DNA from: VRUE01 sp963745915 | GTDB lineage: Bacteria; Actinomycetota; Thermoleophilia; Solirubrobacterales; 70-9 | Length of the DNA stretch: 64,000 nucleotides | Assembly: GCA_963745915.1 (NCBI GenBank) | Contig: CAVUZA010000002.1 | Span: forward strand, 2,108,001 to 2,172,000 | Direction: 5' to 3' | Shown: positions 8,082 through 17,376 of the stretch, one piece after another | Numbering within the stretch: the first letter of the stretch is position 1 | Layout: every line of letters starts with the position of its first letter | The notes under the pieces: model-generated | Told to the model about the DNA's origin: nothing | Databases searched by the model: none | What the model saw: only the letters and a program-made list of their open reading frames with translations | Translations under genes and position numbers: made by a program

Positions 8082-9248
8082 TTGTCCCTCGACCTCGACC
8101 TCGCTCGGGAGAGATTCGAGTCCTCGACCGACTTCACCGTCGGCCTCGAGGAGGAGTTCGCGATCCTCGACCCGGCGACCCTGGAGCTGGAGCACCGCTT
8201 CGAGGAGGTCCACGCCGCCTGCCAGCGCGACGAGCTGCTGGCCGGATCGGCGGCCGGCGAGCTGATCGCCTCGGAGATCGAGATCCGCTCCGGGCGGGCG
8301 GAGAGCTTCGCCGAGGCGACCGCGATGCAGCGCGAGCGCCGCCGCCGGCTCTTCGCCCTGGTCGAGGATCTCGGCCTCGCCCTGGCCGCCACCGGGACCC
8401 ATCCCTGGGCGAACTACCTCGACCAGCGGATCATCGACACGCCGCACTACAACCGGCTGCGCCAGGAACTCGGCTACGTCGCCCAGCGCAACAACACCTG
8501 GAGCATGCACGTGCACATGGGGGTGCGCGGCGCCGACCGGGCGATCGCCGTCTGCGACCGGCTGCGCGAGCTGCTGCCGCTGCTGCTCGCCGTCTCGGCC
8601 AACTCGCCCTTCCTCGACCGTCGCGACAGCGGCCTGCACTCGGTGCGCAGCGAGATCTTCACCCGCACCTTCCCCCGCTGCGGCGTGCCCAGCCCCTTCG
8701 TCGACTGGGCGAGCTACGCCGAGTTCGTCGCCACCCTGGAACGGGTCGGCTCGGTGGTCGAGTCGACGCAGCTGTGGTGGAGCGTGCGCCCGCACCACTC
8801 CTTCGGCACGGTCGAGGTGCGGGTCTGCGACGCGCAGACCCGCGGCGAGGAGTCCTTCGCCCTCGCCGGCCTGATCGCCGCCTGCATCGCCCAGGCCGCG
8901 GTCGAGTACGACGAGCGCGGCTACGACGGGGCGGGGCGGATGCTCGCCGACCGCGAGATCGAGGAGAACCTCTGGCGGGCGATCCGCCACGGGATGAGCG
9001 GCCGCCAGGTCGATTTCCGCGCCGGCGAGCAGGTCGAGGCGCGGGCGGCGCTGGAGCGGCTGCTCGCCTGGTGCGAGCCGGCCCGCGCCCAGCTCGGGAT
9101 CGAGGTCGAGCTGCCCGAGCGAAACGGCGCCCAGCGCGCCCGCGAGTCGCTCGACGCCGGAATCGCGATCGAGGACATCTTCCGCGACGCGGTGGCGGCG
9201 ACCGGCCGCACGTATCCGCCGGCGCATATAGACTCCCGCGCCGCTTAA
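8082..9248 (+). CDS. Carboxylate-amine ligase, GCS2/YbdK type (glutamate-cysteine ligase-like)
   Basis: A 388-aa ATP-dependent ligase. FTVGLEEEFAILD at about residues 17-29 is the GCS2 hallmark. THPWANY, MHVHMGV and GTVEVRVCD follow, matching YbdK and the EgtA-like ligases. Family members join glutamate to cysteine or another amine; whether this one makes gamma-glutamylcysteine, or feeds another pathway, cannot be decided from sequence. TTG at 8082 is the start. It lies 11 nt after rex, which could place it in a redox operon with the glutaredoxin-like gene. Confidence 0.82.
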   Translation: MSLDLDLARERFESSTDFTVGLEEEFAILDPATLELEHRFEEVHAACQRDELLAGSAAGELIASEIEIRSGRAESFAEATAMQRERRRRLFALVEDLGLALAATGTHPWANYLDQRIIDTPHYNRLRQELGYVAQRNNTWSMHVHMGVRGADRAIAVCDRLRELLPLLLAVSANSPFLDRRDSGLHSVRSEIFTRTFPRCGVPSPFVDWASYAEFVATLERVGSVVESTQLWWSVRPHHSFGTVEVRVCDAQTRGEESFALAGLIAACIAQAAVEYDERGYDGAGRMLADREIEENLWRAIRHGMSGRQVDFRAGEQVEARAALERLLAWCEPARAQLGIEVELPERNGAQRARESLDAGIAIEDIFRDAVAATGRTYPPAHIDSRAA

Positions 9249-9269
9249 ACCATTCCGGAGGAACCTCAC

Positions 9270-11357
9270 TTGACCAGTTTCTTGACCGACTACGGGGTCG
9301 TCGTCGCGCTCGTCTGCGCTGGCGCGGCCGTTGTCTACGGACTCATCGTCACCCAGCGGCTGCTGGCGAAATCGCCCGGCAACGAGCGCATGCAGGAGAT
9401 CTCTGGCGCTGTCCAGGAAGGCGCTCAGGCCTACCTCAGCCGCCAGTACACGATCATCGGCGCGGTCGCCGTGCCGATCGCGATCGTGCTCTGGCTCCTG
9501 CAGGACTACCAGACCGCGATCGGCTTCGTCTTCGGCGGCATCCTCTCGGGCGCCGCCGGCTTCATCGGCATGAACGTCTCGGTTCGCGCCAACGCCCGCG
9601 TCGCCGAGGCCGCCCGCGGCGGCGTGCCGCCGGCGCTCGACGTCGCCTTCAAGGGCGGCTCGGTCACCGGCCTGCTGGTCGTCGGCCTGGCGCTGATCGG
9701 CGTCGCCGGCTACTACGGCATCCTCGTGCTCACCGGCAGCTCCGACAAGGAGGCCGTCGACGCGCTCGTCGGCCTCGGCTTCGGCGGCTCGCTGATCTCG
9801 GTCTTCGCCCGGCTCGGCGGCGGCATCTTCACCAAGGCCGCCGACGTCGGCGCCGACCTGGTCGGCAAGGTCGAGGCGGGGATCCCCGAGGACGACCCGC
9901 GCAACCCGGCCGTGATCGCCGACAACGTCGGCGACAACGTCGGCGACTGCGCCGGCATGGCGGCCGACCTGTTCGAGACCTACGCGGTCACCTCGGTCGC
10001 CGTGATGCTGCTCGGCGTGCTCACCTTCACCGGCGCCGGTGGCGAATTCTCGCGCGAGGTCGCGATCTTCCCGCTGGTGATCGGCGCCGTCGCGATCGTC
10101 GCCTCGATCATCGGCGCGCTCCTGGTGCGGACCAAAACCGACCGGGTCGAGGGGGCGCTCTACACCGGCGTGATCGCCGCCGGGATCCTCTCGATCGCCG
10201 CCTTCTACCCGATCACCGACTGGCTGATGAGCGAACCGGTCCGGCTCGGCCTCAGCGCCGGCGCCGACGCGGTCAGCACGACCGACCTCTGGCTCTGCGC
10301 CGTGATCGGCGTCGCGGTCACCGCGCTGCTCTTCGTGATTACCGAATTTTATACGTCGACCCGCTTCCGGCCGGTGAAGACGATCGCCCAGGCCTCCGAG
10401 ACGGGCCACGCGACGAACATCATCCAGGGCCTCGCCCAGGGCTTCCAGTCGACCGCCGCGCCGGCGCTGGTCATCGCCCTCGCGATCCTCGCCGCCAACG
10501 AGCTGGCGGGGATCTACGGGATCGGCATCGCGGTGATGGCGCAGCTCTCGCTCTGCGGCCTGATCGTCGCCCTCGACGCCTTCGGGCCGATCACCGACAA
10601 CGCCGGCGGCATCGCCGAGATGGCCGAGCTGCCGGAGGACGTGCGCAACGTCACCGACCCGCTCGACGCGGTCGGCAACACGACCAAGGCGGTGACCAAG
10701 GGCTACGCGATCGGCTCCGCGGCGCTCGCCGCGCTGGTGCTGTTCGCCGCCTTCAAGAGCGAATTGGCCGACGAGGCGCCCTCCGGGTTCGACCTCAATG
10801 GCCTCTTCAACCTGAGCACGCCCGACGTGCTGATCGGCCTGATCATCGGCGGCATGATGGTCTACCTGTTCGCCGCCTTCGCGATCGAGGCGGTCGGCCG
10901 CGCCGGCGGCCAGGTGGTCGAACAGGTGCGCGAGCAGTTCCGCGAGCACCCGGGGATCATGGAGGGGACCGAAAAGCCCGACTACGCCAAGACGGTCGGC
11001 ATCGTCACCGCCGCGGCGCAGAAGGAGATGATCCTGCCCTCGCTGATCCCGATCGTGGTCCCGGTCATCGTCGGCCTGCTCAGCGTCGACGCGCTCGGCG
11101 GCCTGCTGATCGGCGTGATCGTCGTCGGCCTCTTCGCCGCCGTCTCGATGACGGCCGGCGGCGGCGCCTGGGACAACGCCAAGAAGCTGATCGAGGACGG
11201 CGCCCACGGCGGCAAGGGCTCGCCGGCCCACGAAGCCTCGGTGACCGGCGACACGGTCGGCGACCCCTACAAGGACACGGCGGGGCCGGCGATCAACCCG
11301 ATGATCAAGGTCGCCAACATCGTCGCGATCCTGATCATCCCGATCGTTCATTTCTAG
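9270..11357 (+). CDS. hppA: Membrane-bound H+-translocating pyrophosphatase
   Basis: Hydrolyses cytosolic pyrophosphate and pumps ions across the membrane. The 695-aa protein has about 16 predicted membrane segments and the catalytic block DDPRNPAVIADNVGDNVGD. A second acidic motif is near the C-terminus (DTVGDPYKDTAGPAINP). The sequence GNTTKAVTKG has Lys at the position that is Ala in K+-dependent enzymes, so this is predicted to be a K+-independent H+ pump. TTG 9270 is preceded by GGAGG at 9258-9262. It is monocistronic; a strong hairpin follows 8 nt after the stop. Confidence 0.93.
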   Translation: MTSFLTDYGVVVALVCAGAAVVYGLIVTQRLLAKSPGNERMQEISGAVQEGAQAYLSRQYTIIGAVAVPIAIVLWLLQDYQTAIGFVFGGILSGAAGFIGMNVSVRANARVAEAARGGVPPALDVAFKGGSVTGLLVVGLALIGVAGYYGILVLTGSSDKEAVDALVGLGFGGSLISVFARLGGGIFTKAADVGADLVGKVEAGIPEDDPRNPAVIADNVGDNVGDCAGMAADLFETYAVTSVAVMLLGVLTFTGAGGEFSREVAIFPLVIGAVAIVASIIGALLVRTKTDRVEGALYTGVIAAGILSIAAFYPITDWLMSEPVRLGLSAGADAVSTTDLWLCAVIGVAVTALLFVITEFYTSTRFRPVKTIAQASETGHATNIIQGLAQGFQSTAAPALVIALAILAANELAGIYGIGIAVMAQLSLCGLIVALDAFGPITDNAGGIAEMAELPEDVRNVTDPLDAVGNTTKAVTKGYAIGSAALAALVLFAAFKSELADEAPSGFDLNGLFNLSTPDVLIGLIIGGMMVYLFAAFAIEAVGRAGGQVVEQVREQFREHPGIMEGTEKPDYAKTVGIVTAAAQKEMILPSLIPIVVPVIVGLLSVDALGGLLIGVIVVGLFAAVSMTAGGGAWDNAKKLIEDGAHGGKGSPAHEASVTGDTVGDPYKDTAGPAINPMIKVANIVAILIIPIVHF

Positions 11358-11365
11358 AGCTTGGT

Positions 11366-11390
11366 GGGGAGGGGTGTGGCGCCCCTCCCC
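11366..11390. terminator. GC hairpin after hppA
   Basis: GGGGAGGGG (11366-11374) pairs perfectly with CCCCTCCCC (11382-11390) over a 7-nt loop. There is no T run, so termination is not certain. A partial inverted copy (GAGGGG...CCCCTC) forms a second hairpin at 11456-11474. The sequence between these two hairpins shows no gene. Confidence 0.5.
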
Positions 11391-11540
11391 GTGAAGCCGT
11401 TGCGCAGCTCGGGGCGTGCGCTCTGGGCTCAGGCGGGGATTCGAAGCTTCCCGGGGAGGGGCACCACACCCCTCTCTCTGCACGCCCCTGAGGAACGGGC
11501 GGGATGGTCGGAAGGGCGGCTCTTTGGCGTAGCGGGGCGG

Positions 11541-11585
11541 GGTGCAACGCGTTTGCGGCTTATAGGGCCGCAAACGCGTTGCACC
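11541..11585. repeat. Palindromic repeat family B, copy 1 (19-bp stem)
   Basis: Perfectly paired arms 11541-11559 and 11567-11585 around a 7-nt loop. The outer core GGTGCAACGCGTTTGCG is identical to the copy at 35627-35681. It lies 6 nt beyond the stop of the minus-strand gene at 11592, so it could end transcripts of that gene, but it has no T run on either side. Confidence 0.85.
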
Positions 11586-11591
11586 TCGGGT

Positions 11592-12047
11592 TCAGCCGCC
11601 GCTGTTGACTCGCTTGGTCAGCTTGGTGACGCGCTGGTTGACGGCGGTCACTCGCGAGTTGAGGTTGGCGATCTGGCCTTCGACTGAGCCGACCTGCTTG
11701 GTCAGGGAGGCGGTCTGTTCGGCGGTGGCGTTGAGCTTCTTCGTCTCCCGCTCCAGTTCGTCGAGGCGGTTGGAGAGGTTGGTGACCGCCGTGCGGGATT
11801 CCTGCGCCTCGCGCTTGGCCCGGCCCTGCAGTTCCTGCTGCTCGCCGGTCAGGCTGGCCTCGGCGATGCCGAGCCGGTCGACCAGGTTGGAGAGCTCGGT
11901 CGAGACTTCTTCGACCGAGGCCTGGCTGGCGGCGTCGTCGGCCGAGCTCTTGGCGTTGAAGGCGACGATCAGGGCGATCGTGCCGAGCACCAGGCCCAGC
12001 GCGGCGATCGCGATCAGCACCCAGGACTGACGGTTCTCTTGCTCCAC
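11592..12047 (-). CDS. Membrane-anchored coiled-coil protein, unknown function
   Basis: A 151-aa protein with one N-terminal membrane helix (WVLIAIAALGLVLGTIALIV, about residues 9-28) followed by an almost uninterrupted predicted coiled coil of about 115 residues rich in Glu, Gln, Ala and Leu heptads, ending in a basic tail. The topology is probably N-in with the coil outside, or a type II anchor. I do not recognise a family. GTG 12047 is chosen because GGAGG at 12054-12058 has good spacing to it and none to the GTG at 12053. Confidence 0.7.
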   Translation of the reverse strand: MEQENRQSWVLIAIAALGLVLGTIALIVAFNAKSSADDAASQASVEEVSTELSNLVDRLGIAEASLTGEQQELQGRAKREAQESRTAVTNLSNRLDELERETKKLNATAEQTASLTKQVGSVEGQIANLNSRVTAVNQRVTKLTKRVNSGG

Positions 12048-12139
12048 TTGCACCCTCCGAGGTAGTGAGCCGCGGCGCGGCCCGTTGGCGAGACGGCGCG
12101 ATCCTCTCACCCGACCCGGTCGCGCGCCGCCATACCCCC

Positions 12140-12188
12140 GCCGACGGGCCTAAATGTGGCCTATGCGGCCACATTTAGGCCCGTCGGC
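12140..12188. repeat. Palindromic repeat family A, copy 3 (49 nt, 22-bp stem)
   Basis: Arms 12140-12161 and 12167-12188 pair perfectly around TATGC. The inner stem TGTGGCC/GGCCACA replaces the ACCGACG/CGTCGGT of copy 2, changing both strands together. It sits between divergent genes and ends 22 nt before the ATG of the hydroxy-acid oxidase. It covers the place where a -35 element for TAGGGT (12195-12200) would lie. Confidence 0.9.
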
Positions 12189-12209
12189 CCCTGTTAGGGT
12201 CGCGGCCGG

Positions 12210-13304
12210 ATGATCGAGGAGCTGATCAACGTCGCGGATTTCGAGCGGGTTGCGGCTGAGATGCTGGAGCCGAGGGTTGCGGGCTACTTCTTCGGCGGCG
12301 CCGGTGACGAGTTGACCCTGGCCGAGAACGTCGCCGCCTGGCGCGGCTGGCGGCTGCGGCCGCGGGCGCTGGCCGGGCTCGACGCCTGGGACACGCGCAC
12401 CGAGCTGCTCGGCGGCGGGCTCTCGATGCCGGTCCTCGTCGCCCCGGTCGCCTACCAGCGGCTGGTCGACGCCGAGGGCGAGCCGGCGATGGCGCGCGCC
12501 GCGGCGGCGGTGGGCACGGCGTTCTGCCTCTCGACCCTGGCGACGACGCGGCCCGGCGAGCTGGCCGCCGCCGCGCCGCAGGGGCGCAAGCTGTTCCAGC
12601 TCTACTGCTTCCGCGACGCCGCCGTGACCCGGGCGATGATCGACGAGGCGGTCGCCGCCGGCTTCGAGGCGATCGTGGTCACCGTCGACGCCCCGCGCGG
12701 CGGCAACCGCGAGCGCGACCTGCGCACCGGGTTCCGCATCCCCGAGGGCCTCGGCGTGCCCAGCGTGCAGGCGGCGCTCGGCTCCGACCGGGCGGTGACG
12801 ATCGAGGAGACCTTCGCCCTGATGGACCCGGCGCTGAGCTGGGAGGACCTCGCCGAGCTCGCCGCCGAGTGCGAGCTGCCGGTCCTGGTCAAGGGCCTGC
12901 TCACCGCCGAGGACGCGGCGCTCGCGGTCGAGCACGGCCTCGGCGGCGTTGTCGTCTCCAACCACGGCGGCCGCCAGCTCGACCGGGCGACGGCGACCGC
13001 CGAGGCGCTGCCCGAGGTGGTCAACGCGGTCGACGGCCGGGTGCCGGTGCTGGTCGACGGCGGCATCCGCCGCGGCGTCGACGTCGCGATCGCCCTCGCC
13101 CTCGGCGCCGACGCCGTGCTCGTCGGCCGCCCCGCCCTCTGGGGCCTCGCCGCCGGCGGCGAGGCCGGCGCCCGGCGGGTGCTGGAGCTGCTGCGCGCCG
13201 AGCTCGAGCTGGCGCTCGCCCTCTGCGGCTGCGCCTCGCCGGCCGGGCTCGGCCGCGAGCACCTGCGGCGGGCCCCGGCCGCCTCCGTATATTCGCCTCG
13301 ATGA
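12210..13304 (+). CDS. FMN-dependent alpha-hydroxy-acid oxidase/dehydrogenase
   Basis: A 364-aa TIM-barrel flavoenzyme of the lactate oxidase/LldD/glycolate oxidase family, which oxidises 2-hydroxy acids to 2-oxo acids. PVLVAPVAYQRL binds FMN. VTVDAPRGGNRERDLR, the active-site SNHGGRQLD (His as base, Arg binding the carboxylate) and PVLVDGGIRRG follow. Length and motifs are complete. The substrate cannot be read. ATG 12210 has TAGGGT 9 nt upstream. Confidence 0.88.
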   Translation: MIEELINVADFERVAAEMLEPRVAGYFFGGAGDELTLAENVAAWRGWRLRPRALAGLDAWDTRTELLGGGLSMPVLVAPVAYQRLVDAEGEPAMARAAAAVGTAFCLSTLATTRPGELAAAAPQGRKLFQLYCFRDAAVTRAMIDEAVAAGFEAIVVTVDAPRGGNRERDLRTGFRIPEGLGVPSVQAALGSDRAVTIEETFALMDPALSWEDLAELAAECELPVLVKGLLTAEDAALAVEHGLGGVVVSNHGGRQLDRATATAEALPEVVNAVDGRVPVLVDGGIRRGVDVAIALALGADAVLVGRPALWGLAAGGEAGARRVLELLRAELELALALCGCASPAGLGREHLRRAPAASVYSPR

Positions 13305-13323
13305 CCACCTCCCCCGAGCCCCG

Positions 13324-15259
13324 ATGGCCCAGCGGATCCCGCGCGACGAATCGCTGAGCCGCGTCCACGGCGTCGGCGCCCTCTTCGCCGCCGCCTACGG
13401 CAACGTCGGCTCCAGCATCTACTACGCGCTCGGCGTCGACCGCGGCGTTCGCGCTCGGCCTGACCCCGGTCGCCTTCGTCATCTCGGGCCTGATCTTCGC
13501 CTGCACCGCGGCCACCTACGCCGAGGCGACCGTGATGCACCCCGAGGCGGGCGGCTCCTCGAGCTTCGCCCGCCACGCCTTCAACGAGCTGGTCAGCTTC
13601 GTCGCCGCCTGGGGCCAGATGCTCAACTACGTGATCACGGTCGCGATCTCGGCCTACTTCGTCCCCCACTACCTGGCCGTCTTCTGGGAGCCGCTGGGCG
13701 AGGCGCCGGGCGACATCGTCGGCGGCGCGGTGCTGATCGCCGGCCTCGCCCTGCTCAACATCCGCGGCTCGCAGGAGTCAGCGAAGCTCAACCTCGTCCT
13801 CGCCGTCGCCGACCTCGCCACCCAGGTGGTCCTGGTCGGGATCGGCATCTTCCTCGTGCTCAGCCCCGAGATCCTGATCGACAACGTCCACCTCGGCGTC
13901 GCCCCGACCTGGAGCGACTTCGCGCTCGGGATCGCGGTCGGGATGATCGCCTACACCGGGATCGAGACGATCTCCAACATGGCCGAGGAGGCGCGCGACG
14001 CGGTCCGCACGATCCCGCGCAGCGTCGCCTTCACCGTCGCCGCCGTGCTCGGCCTCTACCTGCTGATCCCGGTCGTCGCCCTCTCGGCGATGCCGGTCAC
14101 CCAGGACGCGGCGGGCCAGTTCAGCACGCCGCTGGCGACCGAATTCGCCAACGACCCGATCCTCGGCGTCGTCGAGAACCTCGGCCTCGACGCCGGCCTG
14201 ACCGAAGCGCTGCGCTTCTACGTCGGCGTGCTCGCCGCGGTGATCCTGCTGATCGCTACCAACGCCGGCCTGATCGGCGTCTCGCGGCTCACCTACTCGA
14301 TGGGCCAGCACCGCCAGCTGCCCGAGGTCCTGCGCCAGGTCCACCCGCGCTACCGCACCCCATACATCGCGATCCTCGTCTTCTCGGCGGTGGCGATGAT
14401 CACCCTGCTGCCGGGGCAGACCGACTTCCTGGCGACGATGTACTCGTTCGGCGCGATGCTCTCCTTCACCATCGCCCACGTCTCGGTGATCCAGCTGCGG
14501 CGCCGCTTCGGCGAGGACGAGCGGCCCTGGAAGCCGGCGCTCAACTTCCGCGCCTTCGGGGTCGAGGTGCCGGCGACGGCGGTGCTCGGCGGGCTCGGCA
14601 CCTTCGCCGCCTGGGTGGTGGTGATGGCGCTCAACCCGCGCACCCTGTTCGTCGGCATCGGCTGGATGCTGCTCGGCGTCGCCGTCTACGTGCTCTACCG
14701 GCGCAGCCAGCGGCTGCCGCTGACCGAGACGGTGAAGGTCGTCCTGCCCGAGCCGCTCGGGGTCGAGGAGATCGAGTACCGCAGCGTCCTGGTCGCCTTC
14801 GAGGACGGTCAGCCGTTCTCCGAGGAGATGGTCTCCACCGCGACCAAGCTCGCCTCCAAGCGCCGCCGCGGCATCCACGTCCACTCGACCCTCACCGTGC
14901 CGACCCACCTGGCGCTCGACGCCGAACTGCCCGCCGCCGAAGAAGAGGCGCAGAGCAAGGTCGAGCAGGCGAAGCTGATCGGCGGCCAGCGGGTGACCGG
15001 CCACGTCGAGCGGGTGCGCCCCGGCCAGGCCGGCTACTCGATCGCCGCCGAGGCGGAGCTGATCAACGCCGCGGCCGTGGTCGTCGGCCTGCGCTACCGC
15101 AACGGCCGGCCCCTGTACGACAAGACCCTGCAGACCGTGCTCGGCGAGCGGCCCTGCCGCGTGATCGTCGTCTCCGACCCAGCCGTAGAATCGCCCTCGT
15201 GGGCTCGTCCCAACGGATCTACCGCGGCTCCGTCCGCGCCCTCTCGGCCCTCTTCATAG
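13324..15259 (+). pseudogene. APC-family permease with C-terminal UspA-like domain, frameshifted
   Basis: Related to the intact permease at 15384. The first segment (from ATG 13324: SRVHGVGALFAAAYG, then SSIYYALGV) is in one frame. The rest (AFALGLTPVAFVISG, then HPEAGGSSSFARHAFNEL to the stop at 15259) is in the +1 frame. The switch is at about 13438-13443 and needs removal of one base or addition of two. The product would have about 12 membrane helices plus a cytosolic UspA-like domain of about 140 residues. The coding quality on both sides is intact, so this is a recent lesion or a sequence error. The next gene overlaps its 3' end. Confidence 0.75.
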
Positions 15260-15387
15260 GCCTCGGCGTCGCGATCCTGGTTCGCACCCTGAGCCACGGC
15301 GGCGCCGGGCTGACGCTCGGTGTCCTGCTCGGCGTCGCCTTCGTCGCCGTCGGCGTCGCCCGCCTCTGGATCGCGGCCCGCACGTGA
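15199..15387 (+). CDS. Small two-TM membrane protein
   Basis: A 62-aa protein with two hydrophobic helices (about residues 15-30 and 38-57) joined by a short Gly-rich loop. It starts at GTG 15199, which has TAGAAT at 15186-15191 with 7-nt spacing. It overlaps the end of the frameshifted permease and the start of the next permease (GTGA). Its position between two transporter genes suggests an accessory role, but no family is recognised. Confidence 0.6.
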   Translation: MGSSQRIYRGSVRALSALFIGLGVAILVRTLSHGGAGLTLGVLLGVAFVAVGVARLWIAART

Positions 15388-17366
15388 GCGAGGAGCAGAA
15401 ACCCCGCCTGCAGCCGCTGCTCGAACGCGGCCTCGGCGTGCCCGGCCTCTTCGTCGCCGTCTACTCCGCGGTCGGCTTCAGCATCTACTTCGCGCTCGGC
15501 GTCGTCGCCGACCGCGGCCTCGGCCTGACGCCGCTGATCTTCCTCGCCGCCGGTCTGCTCTTCGTCCTCACCACGCTGAGCTACGTCGAGGGCGGCGCGA
15601 TGCTGCGCGAGCGCGGCGGCTCCTCGAGCTTCGCCCGCCACGCCTTCAACGAGCTGGTCGCCTTCATCGCCGGCTGGGCGATCCTGATCGACTACCTGAT
15701 CGTCGCCGCGCTGGCGGCGATCTCGGTCCCGCACTACCTCGAACCGGTGACCCCGGACCTCTCCGGCGAGGTCGCCCAGGTCGGCGTCGCCGGCGCGGTG
15801 ATCGTCGCCGCCTGCCTGCTCAACGCCTTCAACGTCACCGGGCGGGGGAGGGAGCGTGGGCTGGCGATCCTCGCCCTCGCCGACATCGCCCTGCAGCTGG
15901 CGGTGATCGCGGTCGGCGTCCTCGTCGTCTTCCACCCCGACCGGCTCACCGACCAGATCGATCTCTTCACCACGCCCAGCTTCCGCGACACCGTCTACGC
16001 CGCGGTGGTGGCGATGCTGGCCTACGCCGGGATCGAGGCCGCCTCCGACCTGGCGCCCGACATCGAGGTGCGGCCGCGCGACCTGAAGCGGATCGTCTCG
16101 CTCGGCGCCGTGGCGGTGCCCCTGGTCTACGCCGGGATGGCGGCGATCGCGCTGATGGCGGTGCCGGTGGTCGCCGGCCCCGACGGCCCCGAGACCGCGC
16201 TCGGCGAGGAATTCGTGCAGGCGCCGGTGCTCGGCGTCGTCTCCGCCTACGACCCGGCCTGGGTCGCGGAGGTGATGCGCTGGGTGGTCGCCGTGGTCGC
16301 CACGCCGGTGCTTTTCTGGGCGGTGGCGACGGCGCTGCTCGGCGTCTCGCGCCACATCTACACGCTGGCGATCAACCGCCAGATCCCGAGCTGGCTGGGC
16401 CGGCTCGACAGCCGCCACGCGACGCCGACGGTGGCGATCGCGATCTCCGGCGCGATCGCGATCGGCCTCGTCGTGCCCACCGACGTCAAGCTGCTCGCCG
16501 GCCTCTACGCCTTCGGCGCGACGCTGGCGATCACCATCGCCCAGCTCTCGATCCTGCGCCTGCGGGTGATCGCCCCCGACCGCCCGCGCCCCTTCCGCGT
16601 GCCCCTGGACGTCGAGTGGCGCGGCGCCCGCCTGCCGCTGCCGGCGCTCTTCGCCGCCGCGCTGACCGCGCTCGCCTTCCTCAGCGTGCTCGCCTACCAC
16701 GACACGGCGCGCTGGGTCGGCATCGGCTGGATGAGCTTCGGCCTGGTCTTCTACGTCGTCTACCGCAAGGTGTTCGAGGGCACCAGCCTGACCCGGCGCG
16801 TCTCGGTCAGCGAGAAGGCGCTGACCAAGCAGGTCCGCGAGGTCGCCTACCGCAACATCCTCGTGCCGGTCTTCGGCAGCAAGCTCGACGACGACATCGT
16901 CGCCACCGCCGGGCGGCTGGCGGCGGCCGAGCAGGAGGCGGCCGACGAGGGCGCCGAACCGACCCGGCTCGACCTGATCTACGTGATCGAGGTGCCGCTG
17001 AGCGCGGCGCTCGACGCCGAGCTGGAGCCGGAGATCGAGCGCGAGGCGGGGCGGGCGCTGCGCCGCGCCAGCGACGTCGGCGAGGAGTACGCCGACGTGC
17101 GGGTGACGGCGGAAGCGATCCGCGCCCGCGACGTCGGTGCCGGGATCGTCGAGGCGGCGCGGCGCAGCGGCGCCGAGGCGATCGTGATCGGCGGTGAGCC
17201 GCCGAGCAAGATCCGCGGCGGCGCGACCCTGGGCGGGATCGGCGCGGCGAAGCCCGACGAGGTCGGCGCCGCGACCGAGTACGTGCTCAAGAAGGCGCCC
17301 TGCAGGGTTCTGCTCACCGCGCCCCCGGAAGCCGCTGCCGAGCCCGAGCCGGCCGTCGCTGACTAG
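15384..17366 (+). CDS. APC-family permease with C-terminal UspA-like domain
   Basis: A 660-aa protein: about 12 membrane helices (residues about 20-450) of the APC superfamily, beginning LGVPGLFVAVYSAVGFSIYF. A cytosolic region from about 485 resembles a universal stress protein (RNILVPVFGSKLDDDI, later AIVIGGEPPSKIRGG). APC proteins of this architecture include amino-acid carriers and KimA-type K+ importers. Two RCK/TrkA genes follow directly, which favours a potassium role, but this is inference. It is a paralogue of the frameshifted gene just upstream. Confidence 0.8.
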   Translation: MSEEQKPRLQPLLERGLGVPGLFVAVYSAVGFSIYFALGVVADRGLGLTPLIFLAAGLLFVLTTLSYVEGGAMLRERGGSSSFARHAFNELVAFIAGWAILIDYLIVAALAAISVPHYLEPVTPDLSGEVAQVGVAGAVIVAACLLNAFNVTGRGRERGLAILALADIALQLAVIAVGVLVVFHPDRLTDQIDLFTTPSFRDTVYAAVVAMLAYAGIEAASDLAPDIEVRPRDLKRIVSLGAVAVPLVYAGMAAIALMAVPVVAGPDGPETALGEEFVQAPVLGVVSAYDPAWVAEVMRWVVAVVATPVLFWAVATALLGVSRHIYTLAINRQIPSWLGRLDSRHATPTVAIAISGAIAIGLVVPTDVKLLAGLYAFGATLAITIAQLSILRLRVIAPDRPRPFRVPLDVEWRGARLPLPALFAAALTALAFLSVLAYHDTARWVGIGWMSFGLVFYVVYRKVFEGTSLTRRVSVSEKALTKQVREVAYRNILVPVFGSKLDDDIVATAGRLAAAEQEAADEGAEPTRLDLIYVIEVPLSAALDAELEPEIEREAGRALRRASDVGEEYADVRVTAEAIRARDVGAGIVEAARRSGAEAIVIGGEPPSKIRGGATLGGIGAAKPDEVGAATEYVLKKAPCRVLLTAPPEAAAEPEPAVAD

Positions 17367-17369
17367 ACT
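17364..17369 (+). promoter_or_regulatory. -10 box (TAGACT), leaderless arrangement
   Basis: TAGACT overlaps the stop codon of the upstream permease and ends 7 nt before the ATG at 17377. It supports that ATG rather than longer in-frame alternatives. Confidence 0.5.
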
Positions 17370-17376
17370 GGGGTCA

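Noticed and set aside
11366..11474. A small gene between hppA and the coiled-coil gene
   Set aside because: The stretch consists of two related GC hairpins and linker sequence; frames there have no start with supporting signals.
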